Positions 54,601 to 62,944 of a stretch of 64,000 bases of DNA are shown here, piece after piece. The notes under the pieces were generated by a model. That model saw nothing but the letters and a program-made list of their open reading frames with translations. It was not told the DNA's origin and ran no database searches. The DNA comes from Streptomyces rimosus subsp. rimosus (GTDB taxonomy: Bacteria; Actinomycetota; Actinomycetes; Streptomycetales; Streptomycetaceae): the NCBI RefSeq assembly GCF_000720725.1, contig NZ_JOCQ01000012.1, positions 77,037-141,036 on the forward strand, written 5' to 3'. The position numbers and the translations under genes were made by a program. The first letter of the stretch is position 1; each line of letters starts with the position of its first letter.

Positions 54601-56939
54601 TGCTGAACGGTGCCGAGCCGGAGCCCGACGGCGCCTGGCTCGCCGGTCACACCGATGGGATCACTGCCGTGGCGATGGGGCGGCGAGACGGGCGTGCGGT
54701 GGCACTGATCGGCGACGACAGCGGAATGATCTCGCTGTGGGACCTGGCAAAACGTCGGCAGATCGGGGAGCCCGTGGCGGCTCATGTGGACTTCGTGCGC
54801 GGTGGTGTCACCTCGGTCGCGGCTGGTACGCTCAACGGCTGCCCGGTGGCGCTTACCAGTGGCAAGGACGAGGCCAAGCTTTGGAACCTGCGCTCTCTCC
54901 GCCAGCTCGCCCATCCCCTGCGCGGGCATGTCGGGCAAATCACGGCCAGTGCCCTGGCCGACCGCCCTGATGGCCCGATGGCGGTGACGGTGGGCACGGA
55001 CCGTACGGCTCGTATCTGGGACCTGACGGCGGATCAGCCAGCAGGCAGTCACACGCGCCAGGTGATTGCGCTCGCCTTCGCCGAACAGTGTGATCGGCCA
55101 TTGGTGATGACCGGGAGCGAAGATGGTACGGCCCGGGTGTGGGACCTGCGCACCCGGGACCAGGTGGGCAGACCGATGGAAGGTCACGCGGGTACGGTGG
55201 ACGCGGTGGCTCTGGGGCCACTGAACGGTCGGATGCTTGCCGTGACGGGCGGGTCCGACAGCACGATACGGCTGTGGGACGGCTTACGGGGTGTACCGCT
55301 GGGCTCGCCGCTCGAAGGGCACACCAACAGCGTGAGCTGTCTCGCCCTGGCCACCCTTGCGGGCCGGACCGTCCTGGTCAGCGGCAGCGGCGACGGTACC
55401 TTGCGCGTCTGGGACGTGGTGACGCACCGGTCGCTGTCCCGACCGATCAGCGGGCACATCGGCTCCGTGGCTCATTTGGCCGTACGGGAGTGTGGCCGCG
55501 GGATCGAGATCGCCGTCGCTACGTCTCTCGATCATGCCTACGTGTGGGGGGTCACAGGCAACGGCGGGGAACTGACATCGACGTTACGGCTCCACCTCAG
55601 CGTCGAAGACTGGAAACGTACGGCGCGAATCATCGGTGTTGCCTTTCTGGAAGCCCGTCCGGTGGTGATATCCACACACGAAGGGAACACCGTCCAACTG
55701 CTCGACATTGGTTCGGGCATCCCGGTCGGAAAACCTTTCGCAGGTCATGTGAGTACCGTGTGGTCGGCTGTGCTGGTGCGCATCGGTGCGCGCGACGTCG
55801 TAACCACCATGAGTCACGACGACACGGTCCGGATCTGGGAACCGGAATCCGGCAGAGCGCTGGGGGCACCGCTCGCCGGTCACGTGACGCTCGGCTCCCA
55901 CCGGAGGCCTGCCGGACTCGTCTTCGGCCGGGTCGGGGGGAGGCCGGTGGGAATCATCGCCTTCTGGCGTGAGGTGCGGGTATGGGACCTGACCACCATG
56001 CAGCCTGTGGACGAGCCGCTGTGCGGAGGGGAGGTGGCGCTGGACGCGGTGTCCATCGTGCGGACATCCCGCGGACACACTGTCGTCACGGGCGCCGGCG
56101 ACGGGACGGTGCGTGTGCATGCTTTGGAGGACGGCCGTGCCACGGCTCCGCACATCACCTCCGGACGCATCGTTGCGTCCATGGCGACCACCGGCGTAGC
56201 GGGTGAATGTCTTATGGTCAGGTGCGGTTACACAGCCATGCAGATCTGGGATGTGAGCAAACGTGAACTTCTGTGGGAGCAGCCGGGACGCTGGGACCTC
56301 GCGCGGATCCACCCGCTCGCCGACCGCACATTGCTCGTGGCTGCTGCCGACGATCGGTCCATACAGGTGTGGGATCTGAAGACCAAGGCACCCGTATTCG
56401 CCCCCATGAGCGGTCACAACGCGCGTGTGATGGACATGCGCACCGCCACGCTCTCCGGGCACGAACTCGCCGCCAGCGCTTCGGCCGATGGCACGGTCCG
56501 CCTGTGGGACCTCCGTACGGGCAAACCGTTCGGAAGGCCCGTCGACGATCATCCGTCGGGGGCGTGCGCCGTGGACTTCGGCCGGGTCGACGGGCGCGAC
56601 GTCGTCCTGACCGGTGCGGGAGACGGGGAGGTGCGGATGTGGGAACTCGCCACCGGGCACCGGTTACCACTCGGCGTCGACCGTTCCCCGGCCGAGCTCA
56701 GCACCGTACGGCTGTCCACGTTCCACGAGCGCCCCACCGTTATCGTGGCCGACAACTACGGCCTTGTGAGGGTCTGGGACCTGGACACCTCGATCTGCTT
56801 CGCCGAGGCCGACCTGGGAGACAGAGTCAACGACCTGGCCATGACCGACAACGGGCAGGTCTGTTTCGCCACGGACCTGGGCCTGGTTGCCTTGTCCTTC
56901 CGCATCGCGGAGGACGGCCGGACGGGGGAGCGGGCATGA
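51684..56939 (+). CDS. Caspase-like protease / STAND-type NTPase / WD40 repeat protein
   Basis: 1751 residues in three parts. (1) Residues ~1-240: C14 caspase-like domain, catalytic His84 in LYFAGHGVVED and Cys134 in VVLDTCAGG. (2) ~270-790: NTPase with Walker A GSPGCGKS (~315-322), Walker B VVIVVDAVDEAG (~402-413) and a helical STAND-like continuation. (3) ~795-1751: about 20 WD40 units (WDLTT-type ends), enough for roughly three seven-bladed propellers. GTG at 51684; ribosome site weak. No signal peptide or membrane helix, so cytosolic. The layout suggests propeller ligand sensing, NTP-driven assembly and caspase activation. The target is unknown. The next gene overlaps its stop. Confidence 0.9.
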   Translation: MGRRFFVGLGSGRYCHLAEEDQLPGVAADIAAMEELLQEFGYRRVLVGLGEYDGAEQIRRKLSHWSRDCELKADDVVVLYFAGHGVVEDRGRHYLLCWDSREDDLAATALATEDVVRILCHGRLRQLLVVLDTCAGGAGAADGAGVVLHTLAHQQSGGDTSTGLWFLASARRKDVAEDGRFVTALRAAVDTTTERTGQRQQYLDLTELLKAVNERFEADGQGQRAELAGGMVTGLAPFLPNRGFCEDLPPVGTDLEIQRRVASWDLTEHFGPRSRGVEFESEQGLYFSGRVRVLSELVQWLSGVDGDGHGRVVTGSPGCGKSAVLGRVVALSDSVYRDRLELSGIALATMVPEGCVTAAVHARHKRLEEVVERIAQALGTEPGGTAALLQELTRRGRQGAPVVIVVDAVDEAGSDTAADAGGHGEPRRISRELLRPMSEIPGVRLLVGTRHELVTSLGPTFTALDLDDSAYRADECDVTGYVTRVLLAAEEPGVPTPYRERQELARTVAREVASRAAGVYLYARTTARTLRSDSVPVDVSKPGWADELPSEIGEAFDDYLARFGPDEPRVRRMLLSLAFSEGKGLPRGRIWTTLTSVISGVTCTEEDIAWVLDVAEAYIAEVTDDDRRSAYRLYHKALAEHLRRTADRPPEEIQRAVVDALTATVPRSPDEASLDWFAAPPYVRQHLATHAEAAGRLISLIKDPGFLLASESLALLRALASVTVDEASDGPRRIRSSYEQIAHRLVPDRALSHRAADLQLSARRCGADGLADRIDGLGVSLPWSARWAWWSASGTHRLLNGHTSWIDCVAVGALDERPIAVTGGRSTDRTARVWDLTTQQQIGEPLAVGIGVSAVAIGDIGDYTVALTGGVDGTVQVWDLSAGQKYGDGLTGHTNTVRHIAVGDIDGLPVALTASADGTARLWDLTTRRQLGRNLTAHKRTVHSAALGEIDGRPVALTGGADKRAYVWDLTGLLNGAEPEPDGAWLAGHTDGITAVAMGRRDGRAVALIGDDSGMISLWDLAKRRQIGEPVAAHVDFVRGGVTSVAAGTLNGCPVALTSGKDEAKLWNLRSLRQLAHPLRGHVGQITASALADRPDGPMAVTVGTDRTARIWDLTADQPAGSHTRQVIALAFAEQCDRPLVMTGSEDGTARVWDLRTRDQVGRPMEGHAGTVDAVALGPLNGRMLAVTGGSDSTIRLWDGLRGVPLGSPLEGHTNSVSCLALATLAGRTVLVSGSGDGTLRVWDVVTHRSLSRPISGHIGSVAHLAVRECGRGIEIAVATSLDHAYVWGVTGNGGELTSTLRLHLSVEDWKRTARIIGVAFLEARPVVISTHEGNTVQLLDIGSGIPVGKPFAGHVSTVWSAVLVRIGARDVVTTMSHDDTVRIWEPESGRALGAPLAGHVTLGSHRRPAGLVFGRVGGRPVGIIAFWREVRVWDLTTMQPVDEPLCGGEVALDAVSIVRTSRGHTVVTGAGDGTVRVHALEDGRATAPHITSGRIVASMATTGVAGECLMVRCGYTAMQIWDVSKRELLWEQPGRWDLARIHPLADRTLLVAAADDRSIQVWDLKTKAPVFAPMSGHNARVMDMRTATLSGHELAASASADGTVRLWDLRTGKPFGRPVDDHPSGACAVDFGRVDGRDVVLTGAGDGEVRMWELATGHRLPLGVDRSPAELSTVRLSTFHERPTVIVADNYGLVRVWDLDTSICFAEADLGDRVNDLAMTDNGQVCFATDLGLVALSFRIAEDGRTGERA

Positions 56940-57820
56940 GTCGCATCGTCCTGGTGCACGGGATAGGCCAGCAGGTGAGCGGAGGACACACGCTGGCCGA
57001 GAGCTGGTATCCGAGCCTTGCCGACGGCCTTGCCCTCCACGGTGCCTCGGTGGGCCGCGAAGAGGTGACCATGGCGTTCTACGGGGACCTCTTCCGCCCC
57101 GCTGGGCACCGCGGCGTCGGTCTGCCGGACCTGGATGCCTCCGACGTGACCGACGACGTCGAGCAGAAGGTCCTGCTGGCGTGGTGGGAACAGGCCGCCC
57201 GGCAGGAGTCGGGAGTCGACGGGCCCGCCGACCGTACGCGGCTGCGCACCCCCTACATTGTTCAGCGCGCCTTGAATGCTCTCAGCCACTCGTCCTTCTT
57301 CGCCGGGCTGAGCGAGCGACTGTTGATCCTCAGCGCCCGGCAGGTGCGGCGCTACCTCACGGATCCGGCGGTGCGCGGGCAAGTGCAGGGCCGGATGACC
57401 GCGGCGGTGACGGACCGGACCCGGGTGATCGTGGCCCACTCGCTCGGGTCCGTCGTGGGATACGAGTGGCTGTGCGCCCACTCTGAGCGGCGTGACATCA
57501 CCTTCGTGACCTTGGGCTCTCCGCTCGCGGTACGGAACATCGTTTTCGACCGGCTCCGGCCCGCCCCGGTGGACGGCAGGGCGTACTGGCCGGCGTGTGT
57601 GCGTAGCTGGCACAACATCGCCGACCGCGGTGACGCCGTCGCCCTGGTGAAGAACCTGGGGCCGGCGTTCGGCGGGCAGGTCGAGGACTGCCTGGTGCAC
57701 AACGGAGCCAAGGCACACGACGCCAGGCCGTATCTGACAGCGCGGGAGACCGGGGAGGCGATCCTCAGCGGGCTGGGTGGTGAGGACGGTCGCAAGTCAG
57801 GGAGTTTCCAGCCCCGATGA
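56936..57820 (+). CDS. Alpha/beta hydrolase (PGAP1/lipase-like) coupled to the caspase gene
   Basis: 294 residues. Opens with IVLVHGIGQQVSGG (oxyanion-hole region) and has the nucleophile elbow VIVAHSLGSVVGYEW; a later Asp (NIADRGD) and His (LVHNGAKAHD) can complete the triad. No signal peptide. ATG overlaps the stop of the caspase-NTPase-WD40 gene (ATGA), so the two are made together. It could be a second effector (lipase/esterase) or a caspase substrate activated by cleavage; neither can be decided from sequence. Confidence 0.85.
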   Translation: MSRIVLVHGIGQQVSGGHTLAESWYPSLADGLALHGASVGREEVTMAFYGDLFRPAGHRGVGLPDLDASDVTDDVEQKVLLAWWEQAARQESGVDGPADRTRLRTPYIVQRALNALSHSSFFAGLSERLLILSARQVRRYLTDPAVRGQVQGRMTAAVTDRTRVIVAHSLGSVVGYEWLCAHSERRDITFVTLGSPLAVRNIVFDRLRPAPVDGRAYWPACVRSWHNIADRGDAVALVKNLGPAFGGQVEDCLVHNGAKAHDARPYLTARETGEAILSGLGGEDGRKSGSFQPR

Positions 57821-57833
57821 CCTCCGCCCGACT

Positions 57834-60155
57834 TCAGATTGCCGCCGACTTCGTGCCGCGGCGGTCGGTGTTCTTGCCCTTCGGCTTCGTCCGCCCCTCA
57901 ACCCCCACCCCCAACGGCCGGGCCAACCCCGAAACCCCCTCATCCAACCGCTGCAAATGCCGAAGCACCCGATAGGTGACCGTGCTCGGATGCGGTGCCC
58001 CGGAGCCGTCGGACTCCAGCAGAGAGATGATCGTCGCGCCGGAGGAGACCTTTGCGTCCGTCCTCTCGCCCCGTACATGCGCCGTGATGGTCTCGATGTT
58101 GTGGGCTATGCGGTGGCCCACGCGTTCCAGGCGGGGGTCGGCGGCGATGGTTTTGCTGTAGGGGAGGAGTTCGGCGGTGGCTGCGAGGGAGCGGGCGTGG
58201 TAGGCGCTGGTTTCCAGGAGAGCCACGAGGTAGCGGACGGTCTGGCGGCGTACGCGGAGCGGGCTGATCGGGTGGGTCAGGGGGTGGGTGGAGGCGCGTA
58301 GGTCGTCCAGGGCGGTGTCCAGGTCGCGGGAGAGGGCCAGCAGGTCGGTGGCGGGGCCGCCGCTGAGCTGGTCGACGGAGGCGGCGACGACCTCGTCGAG
58401 TTTGGTCAGGACCGTGCCGAGGAGGTCGTCGGTGCGGCGGTCGGTGTGGACCGGCAGGACGAGGACGGCGGCGATGATGCCGCAGGCGGCGCCGAGGGCG
58501 GTTTCCTCGATGCGCAGGATGAGGACGTCGAGGCTGTAGGTGTTCAGGAGGGTGTAGAGCAGGCCGAGCATCGCCGTGACGAAGAAGGACATCAGGGCGT
58601 AGGAGAGCGGCGCCGTGAAGAACATCGCGAAGACGAAGAGAAGGATCAGCGCGAACGCCGTCCACGTGTGGTTGCCGACCAGGCCCGCGAGCGCGACACC
58701 GGCGACGACGCCGAGGACCGTACCGACCAGGCGGCGGTAGCCCTTGATGATGATCTCGCCGGTGGAGGCGGTGTTGAGGAAGACGACCCAGCAGGTCAGC
58801 ACGGCCCAGTACCACCGCTGGGCGGAGAGGAACTCGCCGCCGATGATGGCGAGGGTGGAGCCCACCGCGATCTGGAAGGCGGCCCGCGTGGTGGGGCGCC
58901 GCAGGCCCGTGCGGTCGTCCGACGCGGGCTCCTCGGCGCCGGCGAGCGCGACGTCCTCGGCGTCGAACTCCTCGCGGGAGCGGGTCGTGGCGGGGGTGTC
59001 GTCGGATTCGTCCTGGGGGCCGTCCAGCGCGAGCCGCAGGCCCAGGACGGCGCGGGCGGTCTCGCCGATGCCGCGGAAGACGTCCTGGACGGCGATCGAG
59101 GCGCGGGGGAGGTTGTCCTCGTCGCGGTAGCCGAGCAGCCGGTTGCGTACGTGGGCGACCGCCGTGCCGGACTGGTCGGACGCCCCGCGGGACACGAGGA
59201 GGTGCAGGGCGTTGAGGTCGCGGCGCAGGGTGACGGTCGCGGCGTCCTCGGCCGGCATCTCGTTCTTCGCGGTGGGCAGCGGCGCCTGGGGCAGGTGCAG
59301 GGTGAGGGTGTCGGCGCGTTCGGCGGTGCGCGCGTTGAGCAGCAGGACGCCCAGCCGCTCGGTGGCGATCTCGGCGTCGGCGATGCGGCGCTGGAGCAGC
59401 GAGGCGGTGGCCGGATCGCGGGTGCCGTCCTCCAGGCGGCCCTGGATCATCAGGGCCGACTCGTGCAGCCGGGCGGTGTGCCGCCGCAGGTCGTCGAGGA
59501 CCTTGTCCAGCTGGTCGGGGCGGGCGTCGAGCAGTTCGATGTGGGTGGCCACCAGCTGGGCGACCCGGGCGCGGAAGGCGCCGCGCAGCCACTGCAGGAT
59601 ACGCTGCGGTGTCTCCGGTACGACGGTGAAGCGGATGACGGCGCTGCACGCGAAGGCGATGGCCAGGGTCAGGGCCAGCAGGGGCAGGGCGGACGCGGTG
59701 ACGCCGACGAACAGGGACACGAAGTAGGTCTGGAAGCCGATCAGGCCCAGGGCGGTGCCGCGGTCGCCGAACCGGCGGCAGTAGACGGCGCCGAAGATGA
59801 GTGCCACGAAGAAGATGTCGCCGGCGATGACCTGGCTGTGCAGCAGCGCGCCGAGGGAGACCGCGGCGAGTGCCACGGGCAGGCCGAGCGCCAGGGTGAC
59901 CGCCTGGCCGCGCACCTGCTTCTCCTTGATCGCGAAGGTGGCGACCATCGCCGTCATGGCACCCGCGACCAGGTGGGTGACATCGGTGCCGAGGACGGCC
60001 AGGACGACCAGGGTGAGCGCGATGGCCGCCACCGTCCGCAGTCCCGCCATCAGCCGCAGCAGCCCCGGGTCGGACGCCGCGAAGCGGTCCCACACACCGG
60101 TCAGGCCCCGTCGTATCACTGCCCCCACGCTTCCGTACTCTCCCGTCCGTACCAT
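57834..60155 (-). CDS. FUSC-family membrane protein
   Basis: 773 residues from ATG 60155 (ATG 60176 in frame is an alternative). Two blocks of membrane helices, residues ~30-170 and ~400-560 (RRPTTRAAFQIAVGSTLAII, then YWAVLTCWVVFLNTAS with RLVGTVLGVVAG), are each followed by a soluble helical part. This is the duplicated layout of fusaric-acid-resistance/aromatic acid exporter (FUSC/YccS) proteins. Probable efflux function; substrate unknown. It ends 14 bases from the convergent hydrolase gene with no room for a terminator. Confidence 0.88.
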   Translation of the reverse strand: MVRTGEYGSVGAVIRRGLTGVWDRFAASDPGLLRLMAGLRTVAAIALTLVVLAVLGTDVTHLVAGAMTAMVATFAIKEKQVRGQAVTLALGLPVALAAVSLGALLHSQVIAGDIFFVALIFGAVYCRRFGDRGTALGLIGFQTYFVSLFVGVTASALPLLALTLAIAFACSAVIRFTVVPETPQRILQWLRGAFRARVAQLVATHIELLDARPDQLDKVLDDLRRHTARLHESALMIQGRLEDGTRDPATASLLQRRIADAEIATERLGVLLLNARTAERADTLTLHLPQAPLPTAKNEMPAEDAATVTLRRDLNALHLLVSRGASDQSGTAVAHVRNRLLGYRDEDNLPRASIAVQDVFRGIGETARAVLGLRLALDGPQDESDDTPATTRSREEFDAEDVALAGAEEPASDDRTGLRRPTTRAAFQIAVGSTLAIIGGEFLSAQRWYWAVLTCWVVFLNTASTGEIIIKGYRRLVGTVLGVVAGVALAGLVGNHTWTAFALILLFVFAMFFTAPLSYALMSFFVTAMLGLLYTLLNTYSLDVLILRIEETALGAACGIIAAVLVLPVHTDRRTDDLLGTVLTKLDEVVAASVDQLSGGPATDLLALSRDLDTALDDLRASTHPLTHPISPLRVRRQTVRYLVALLETSAYHARSLAATAELLPYSKTIAADPRLERVGHRIAHNIETITAHVRGERTDAKVSSGATIISLLESDGSGAPHPSTVTYRVLRHLQRLDEGVSGLARPLGVGVEGRTKPKGKNTDRRGTKSAAI

Positions 60156-60316
60156 GAACTGCCAATGTCTCAGCATTGCATGGCCGGGAATTGCGTCGGC
60201 CGTGTCCGCCGGTGGCCGCCGGTGTTTGTAGCTGGGTTGTGACGGTCCCGGGAAATATGCGCCGACCGTACGCCGGGATACGGTAAAGGCCCCTGCGAAC
60301 CCATGAGGAGAGGCTG

Positions 60317-61120
60317 ATGAGCTCGTCCCCGGTCGCCACCGAGGCGTTTTCGTGTTTTCTCGCGCAGTTGGAAGCCGGCGGGCCCGGTGCGGGCGGAGGC
60401 GGCGCGCCGGGCGCGGGTGGGGTGACCGCGCCGGCGTGGTTCGTGCCGGTGGCCGCGGCACTGTTCGACGGGCAGCCCGTCGAGGCGGCAAGGGACTGGG
60501 CGCGCCGGGTGTACGAGCAGGTGGAGCGCCTGGAAGGGCGGATTCCGTTCGGCGTGGTGCACGACTGGCACCTGCGGACGGCGCTGCCGATGCTGGTGGC
60601 GGCGAGCGCGCGGCGGGGCGGCAGCGGCGCGGAGCTGGAAACCGTACGCGCCTTGCACGAGCGGGCCGCGGCAGGGGAGCCGGGCACGGAAAGCGAGTGG
60701 GCCGCGGCGCTGGAGCCGGCGCTGCGGGAGGTTTACCGGCTCGCTTATGCCTATGCGGACGCCTTCGCCACGGCGGCGGCCAATGCCCGTGCTTATGCGG
60801 CGGCCAATGATTACGGCGAGGAGAAGACCGAGGAGTTCGCCGCGTATTACGCGAAGCTCAACACCGGTGCCAATGCACGGTCGTTCGCCGATGCCCATGC
60901 CCTGGCGAATTCCCGGGCGGTGGCGGCGGCGTACGCGGACGGGGACGCGCGGGCCTACGCCGAGGCGTATCCGGGCGCGTACGTCCACGCCTACGCGCTG
61001 GCCGAGGCCAACCGGGAGGCGGCCGACGGCCAGGAGGACGAGCGGTGCCGTACGGCGTACGGGCGGCTCGCCGACGGGCTGGCGGAGAGCCTGGAGAGGG
61101 CGGCGGCCGCCGCCTCCTGA
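60317..61120 (+). CDS. SpcZ-like Ala/Tyr-rich protein
   Basis: 267 residues from ATG 60317 (GGAGAGG upstream). After a Gly/Ala linker come PAWFVPVAAALFDGQPVEAA, LEGRIPFGVVHDWHLRT and EPALREVYRLAYAYADAFAT, the pattern of proteins annotated SpcZ in Streptomyces. The C-terminal half is dominated by Ala, Tyr, Asn and Glu with a quasi-repeat (NARAYAAAND, NARSFADAHA, DARAYAEAYP) of about 24 residues. Predicted all-helical and cytoplasmic. Function unknown. Divergent from the FUSC gene. Confidence 0.75.
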   Translation: MSSSPVATEAFSCFLAQLEAGGPGAGGGGAPGAGGVTAPAWFVPVAAALFDGQPVEAARDWARRVYEQVERLEGRIPFGVVHDWHLRTALPMLVAASARRGGSGAELETVRALHERAAAGEPGTESEWAAALEPALREVYRLAYAYADAFATAAANARAYAAANDYGEEKTEEFAAYYAKLNTGANARSFADAHALANSRAVAAAYADGDARAYAEAYPGAYVHAYALAEANREAADGQEDERCRTAYGRLADGLAESLERAAAAAS

Positions 61121-61200
61121 GCCGTAGGAAGCAGCCGCATTCTGCGCCGTAACGGTTCTCCCGCCCGGCCGCGCCCCAGGCTCCCACGGCCCGGGGCGGT

Positions 61201-61280
61201 GGCCGCGCGCGTCACACCCGAAGGCGCGGTGACCGCGCGCGTCACGCCCGGATGCGCGGTAACCGCGCACGTCACGCCTG
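61201..61280. repeat. 30-bp tandem repeat, 2.7 copies
   Basis: Units at 61201-61230, 61231-61260 and 61261-61280 share CCGCGC and CGTCAC-CC and end in GCGCGGT. The last copy overlaps the 3' end of the dioxygenase gene. It fills the gap between convergent genes and may fold as successive hairpins. Confidence 0.7.
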
Positions 61281-62144
61281 CGGCCGGTGCCCCTTGATCG
61301 CGACCCGCCGGCCGTAGCGCGTCTGCGGGTAGTAGTCCCACGTCGCGTGGTGCTGAAGGCAGCGGTTGTCCCAGAAGACCAGCGTGTTGGGGGACCAGCG
61401 CACCCGGCAGTTCAGCAGCGGCGTGCGGGCGATGTGGTCGAAGAGCATGTCGAGCACCGCCCTGCTCTCGCCGCGGGTCAGCTGCGGGATGTGCGAGGTG
61501 TAGGCGCCGTTGACGAACAGCAGCTTGCGGCCGGTGTCGGGGTGGCGGGCCACGACGGGGTGCTCGTTGACGGGCACGACGTAGTCGGCCGGCGGGGTCT
61601 GGCCCTGCCAGGGGAGGATGCCGTCGTGGACGGCGGTCAGGCCGTCCAGGAACGTCTGCATGGCCGGGGACAGCAGCTCGTACGCCAGGTGCATGTTGGC
61701 GAAGAGGGTGTCGCCGCCGCTGCCGCCCTCCGGCGGGCGGATGATGTGCAGCATCGAGCCGAGCGAGGGCTCGGCGTCGGCGGTGCCGTCGGCGTGCCAG
61801 CCGTTGCCGGCCACGGCGCGCGACTCCTTGGTGGTGCTCAGCTCCAGGACGTACGGGTCGGAACCCTCGGCCGGGGCCGCCACCGGGTGCAGCTCGCCGA
61901 AGTGGGCCGCCAGCCGCTTGTGGTCCTCGGGGGTCAGCTCCTGGTCGCGGAAGACCAGGACGTGGTGGGCGAGGAAGGCGCGCCGCAGCTCGTCCACCTG
62001 GCCGGGCGTCAGCTCCTTCGTCAGGTCGAGGCCGGTGATCTCGGCGCCGGTCAGCGGGGTGATCGGGTCGACCGTGATCGTGTCGTAGACCTCGGGCTCG
62101 CGGGTCGTGACGCGTTCGATGGCGTCCAGTGCGTACTGCTCCAT
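61272..62144 (-). CDS. TauD/TfdA-family Fe(II)/2-oxoglutarate dioxygenase
   Basis: 290 residues from ATG 62144 with AGGAGG upstream. The facial triad is readable: NGWHADGTAD (His-x-Asp) and QHHATWDYYPQTRYGRR (distal His and Arg for 2-oxoglutarate). FRDQELTPEDHKRLAAHFGE is typical of the N-terminal region. TauD enzymes oxidise taurine or other small acids; in biosynthetic contexts they hydroxylate pathway intermediates. Its neighbours (SGNH and GSCFA hydrolases) argue against a simple taurine role. Confidence 0.9.
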   Translation of the reverse strand: MEQYALDAIERVTTREPEVYDTITVDPITPLTGAEITGLDLTKELTPGQVDELRRAFLAHHVLVFRDQELTPEDHKRLAAHFGELHPVAAPAEGSDPYVLELSTTKESRAVAGNGWHADGTADAEPSLGSMLHIIRPPEGGSGGDTLFANMHLAYELLSPAMQTFLDGLTAVHDGILPWQGQTPPADYVVPVNEHPVVARHPDTGRKLLFVNGAYTSHIPQLTRGESRAVLDMLFDHIARTPLLNCRVRWSPNTLVFWDNRCLQHHATWDYYPQTRYGRRVAIKGHRPQA

Positions 62145-62209
62145 TGCGCCCCTCCTGGGGTGGTACGGGGTATAGGGGGATACCGGGTGGGTTCGGGGGG
62201 AACGGGCGG

Positions 62210-62944
62210 TCACAGGCCCCGGGCCAGCAGGTCGGCCAGGATGAGCCGGCCGAAGGCCAGGTTGCCGTGGATCACGTCGTTGGGTTCGCAGAGTTCGGGC
62301 CGCTGGAGGCCCGTCCCGTCGGTGACGCGCTCGCGCAGGTCCACGGCCTCGACGCCGAGTTCGGTGACCGCGCGGCGCACGGCTTCCTGCGCCGCCCGGA
62401 AGACGGCCGGGTCCGACAGGCCCGGTACGCGCTGCGGCGGCATCACCGCCAGTACGCGCAGGCCCAGGCCGCGGGCGTGGCCGTAGAAGGCGAGCGCGTC
62501 GCGGACCGTGGCGCGTACCAGGTCGTCGAAGAGGGGACTCTCCAGGAAGCCCGGGGCGAAGCCGCCGCCGCGCACCCGGTAGATCCGCCAGTTCTCGGTC
62601 GTGGCGATGAAGTGGGCGCTGAAGCCGAAGGTGCACACCAGCGGGGCGGTCAGCTCCCCGAGCCCGGCGATGCCCAGCTCGTCCAGGAACCGGCGGTAGT
62701 ACGCGTCCGCCTCGGCCTTGCGGAAGACCACGTCGGTGCCGCTCAGGTCGAAGAACTCCGCGTTGAAGTCGCGACCGGCACCGATCGGGCCGCCGCTGAA
62801 CGGGATGCCGGCCGCCTTCGCCGCCCGCCCCACGGGCCCGGCGTGCGAGTCGCCGAGCAGCAGGAACCGGGCGGGGGAGGCGGGCGCCGACGCGTCCGCG
62901 TCCGTCTCAGCCCCGGTTGTAGTAGTCGAGTACGGCGTCGTCAC
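62210..62944 (-). CDS. SGNH/GDSL-like hydrolase
   Basis: 244 residues. LLLGDSHAGPVGRAAKAAGI carries the GDS block with the putative Ser nucleophile; a later VIHGN offers His. GTG 62944 has GGAGAGG 9 bases upstream and overlaps the GSCFA gene by 38 bases; no better start is seen. Similar proteins remove or transfer acyl groups on carbohydrates or natural products. It is tied to the GSCFA protein by overlap and probably acts with it. Confidence 0.7.
   Translation of the reverse strand: MTTPYSTTTTGAETDADASAPASPARFLLLGDSHAGPVGRAAKAAGIPFSGGPIGAGRDFNAEFFDLSGTDVVFRKAEADAYYRRFLDELGIAGLGELTAPLVCTFGFSAHFIATTENWRIYRVRGGGFAPGFLESPLFDDLVRATVRDALAFYGHARGLGLRVLAVMPPQRVPGLSDPAVFRAAQEAVRRAVTELGVEAVDLRERVTDGTGLQRPELCEPNDVIHGNLAFGRLILADLLARGL

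Noticed and set aside
61201..61280. 30-bp repeat as a CRISPR array
   Set aside because: Units are directly abutting without spacers, and no cas genes are nearby.
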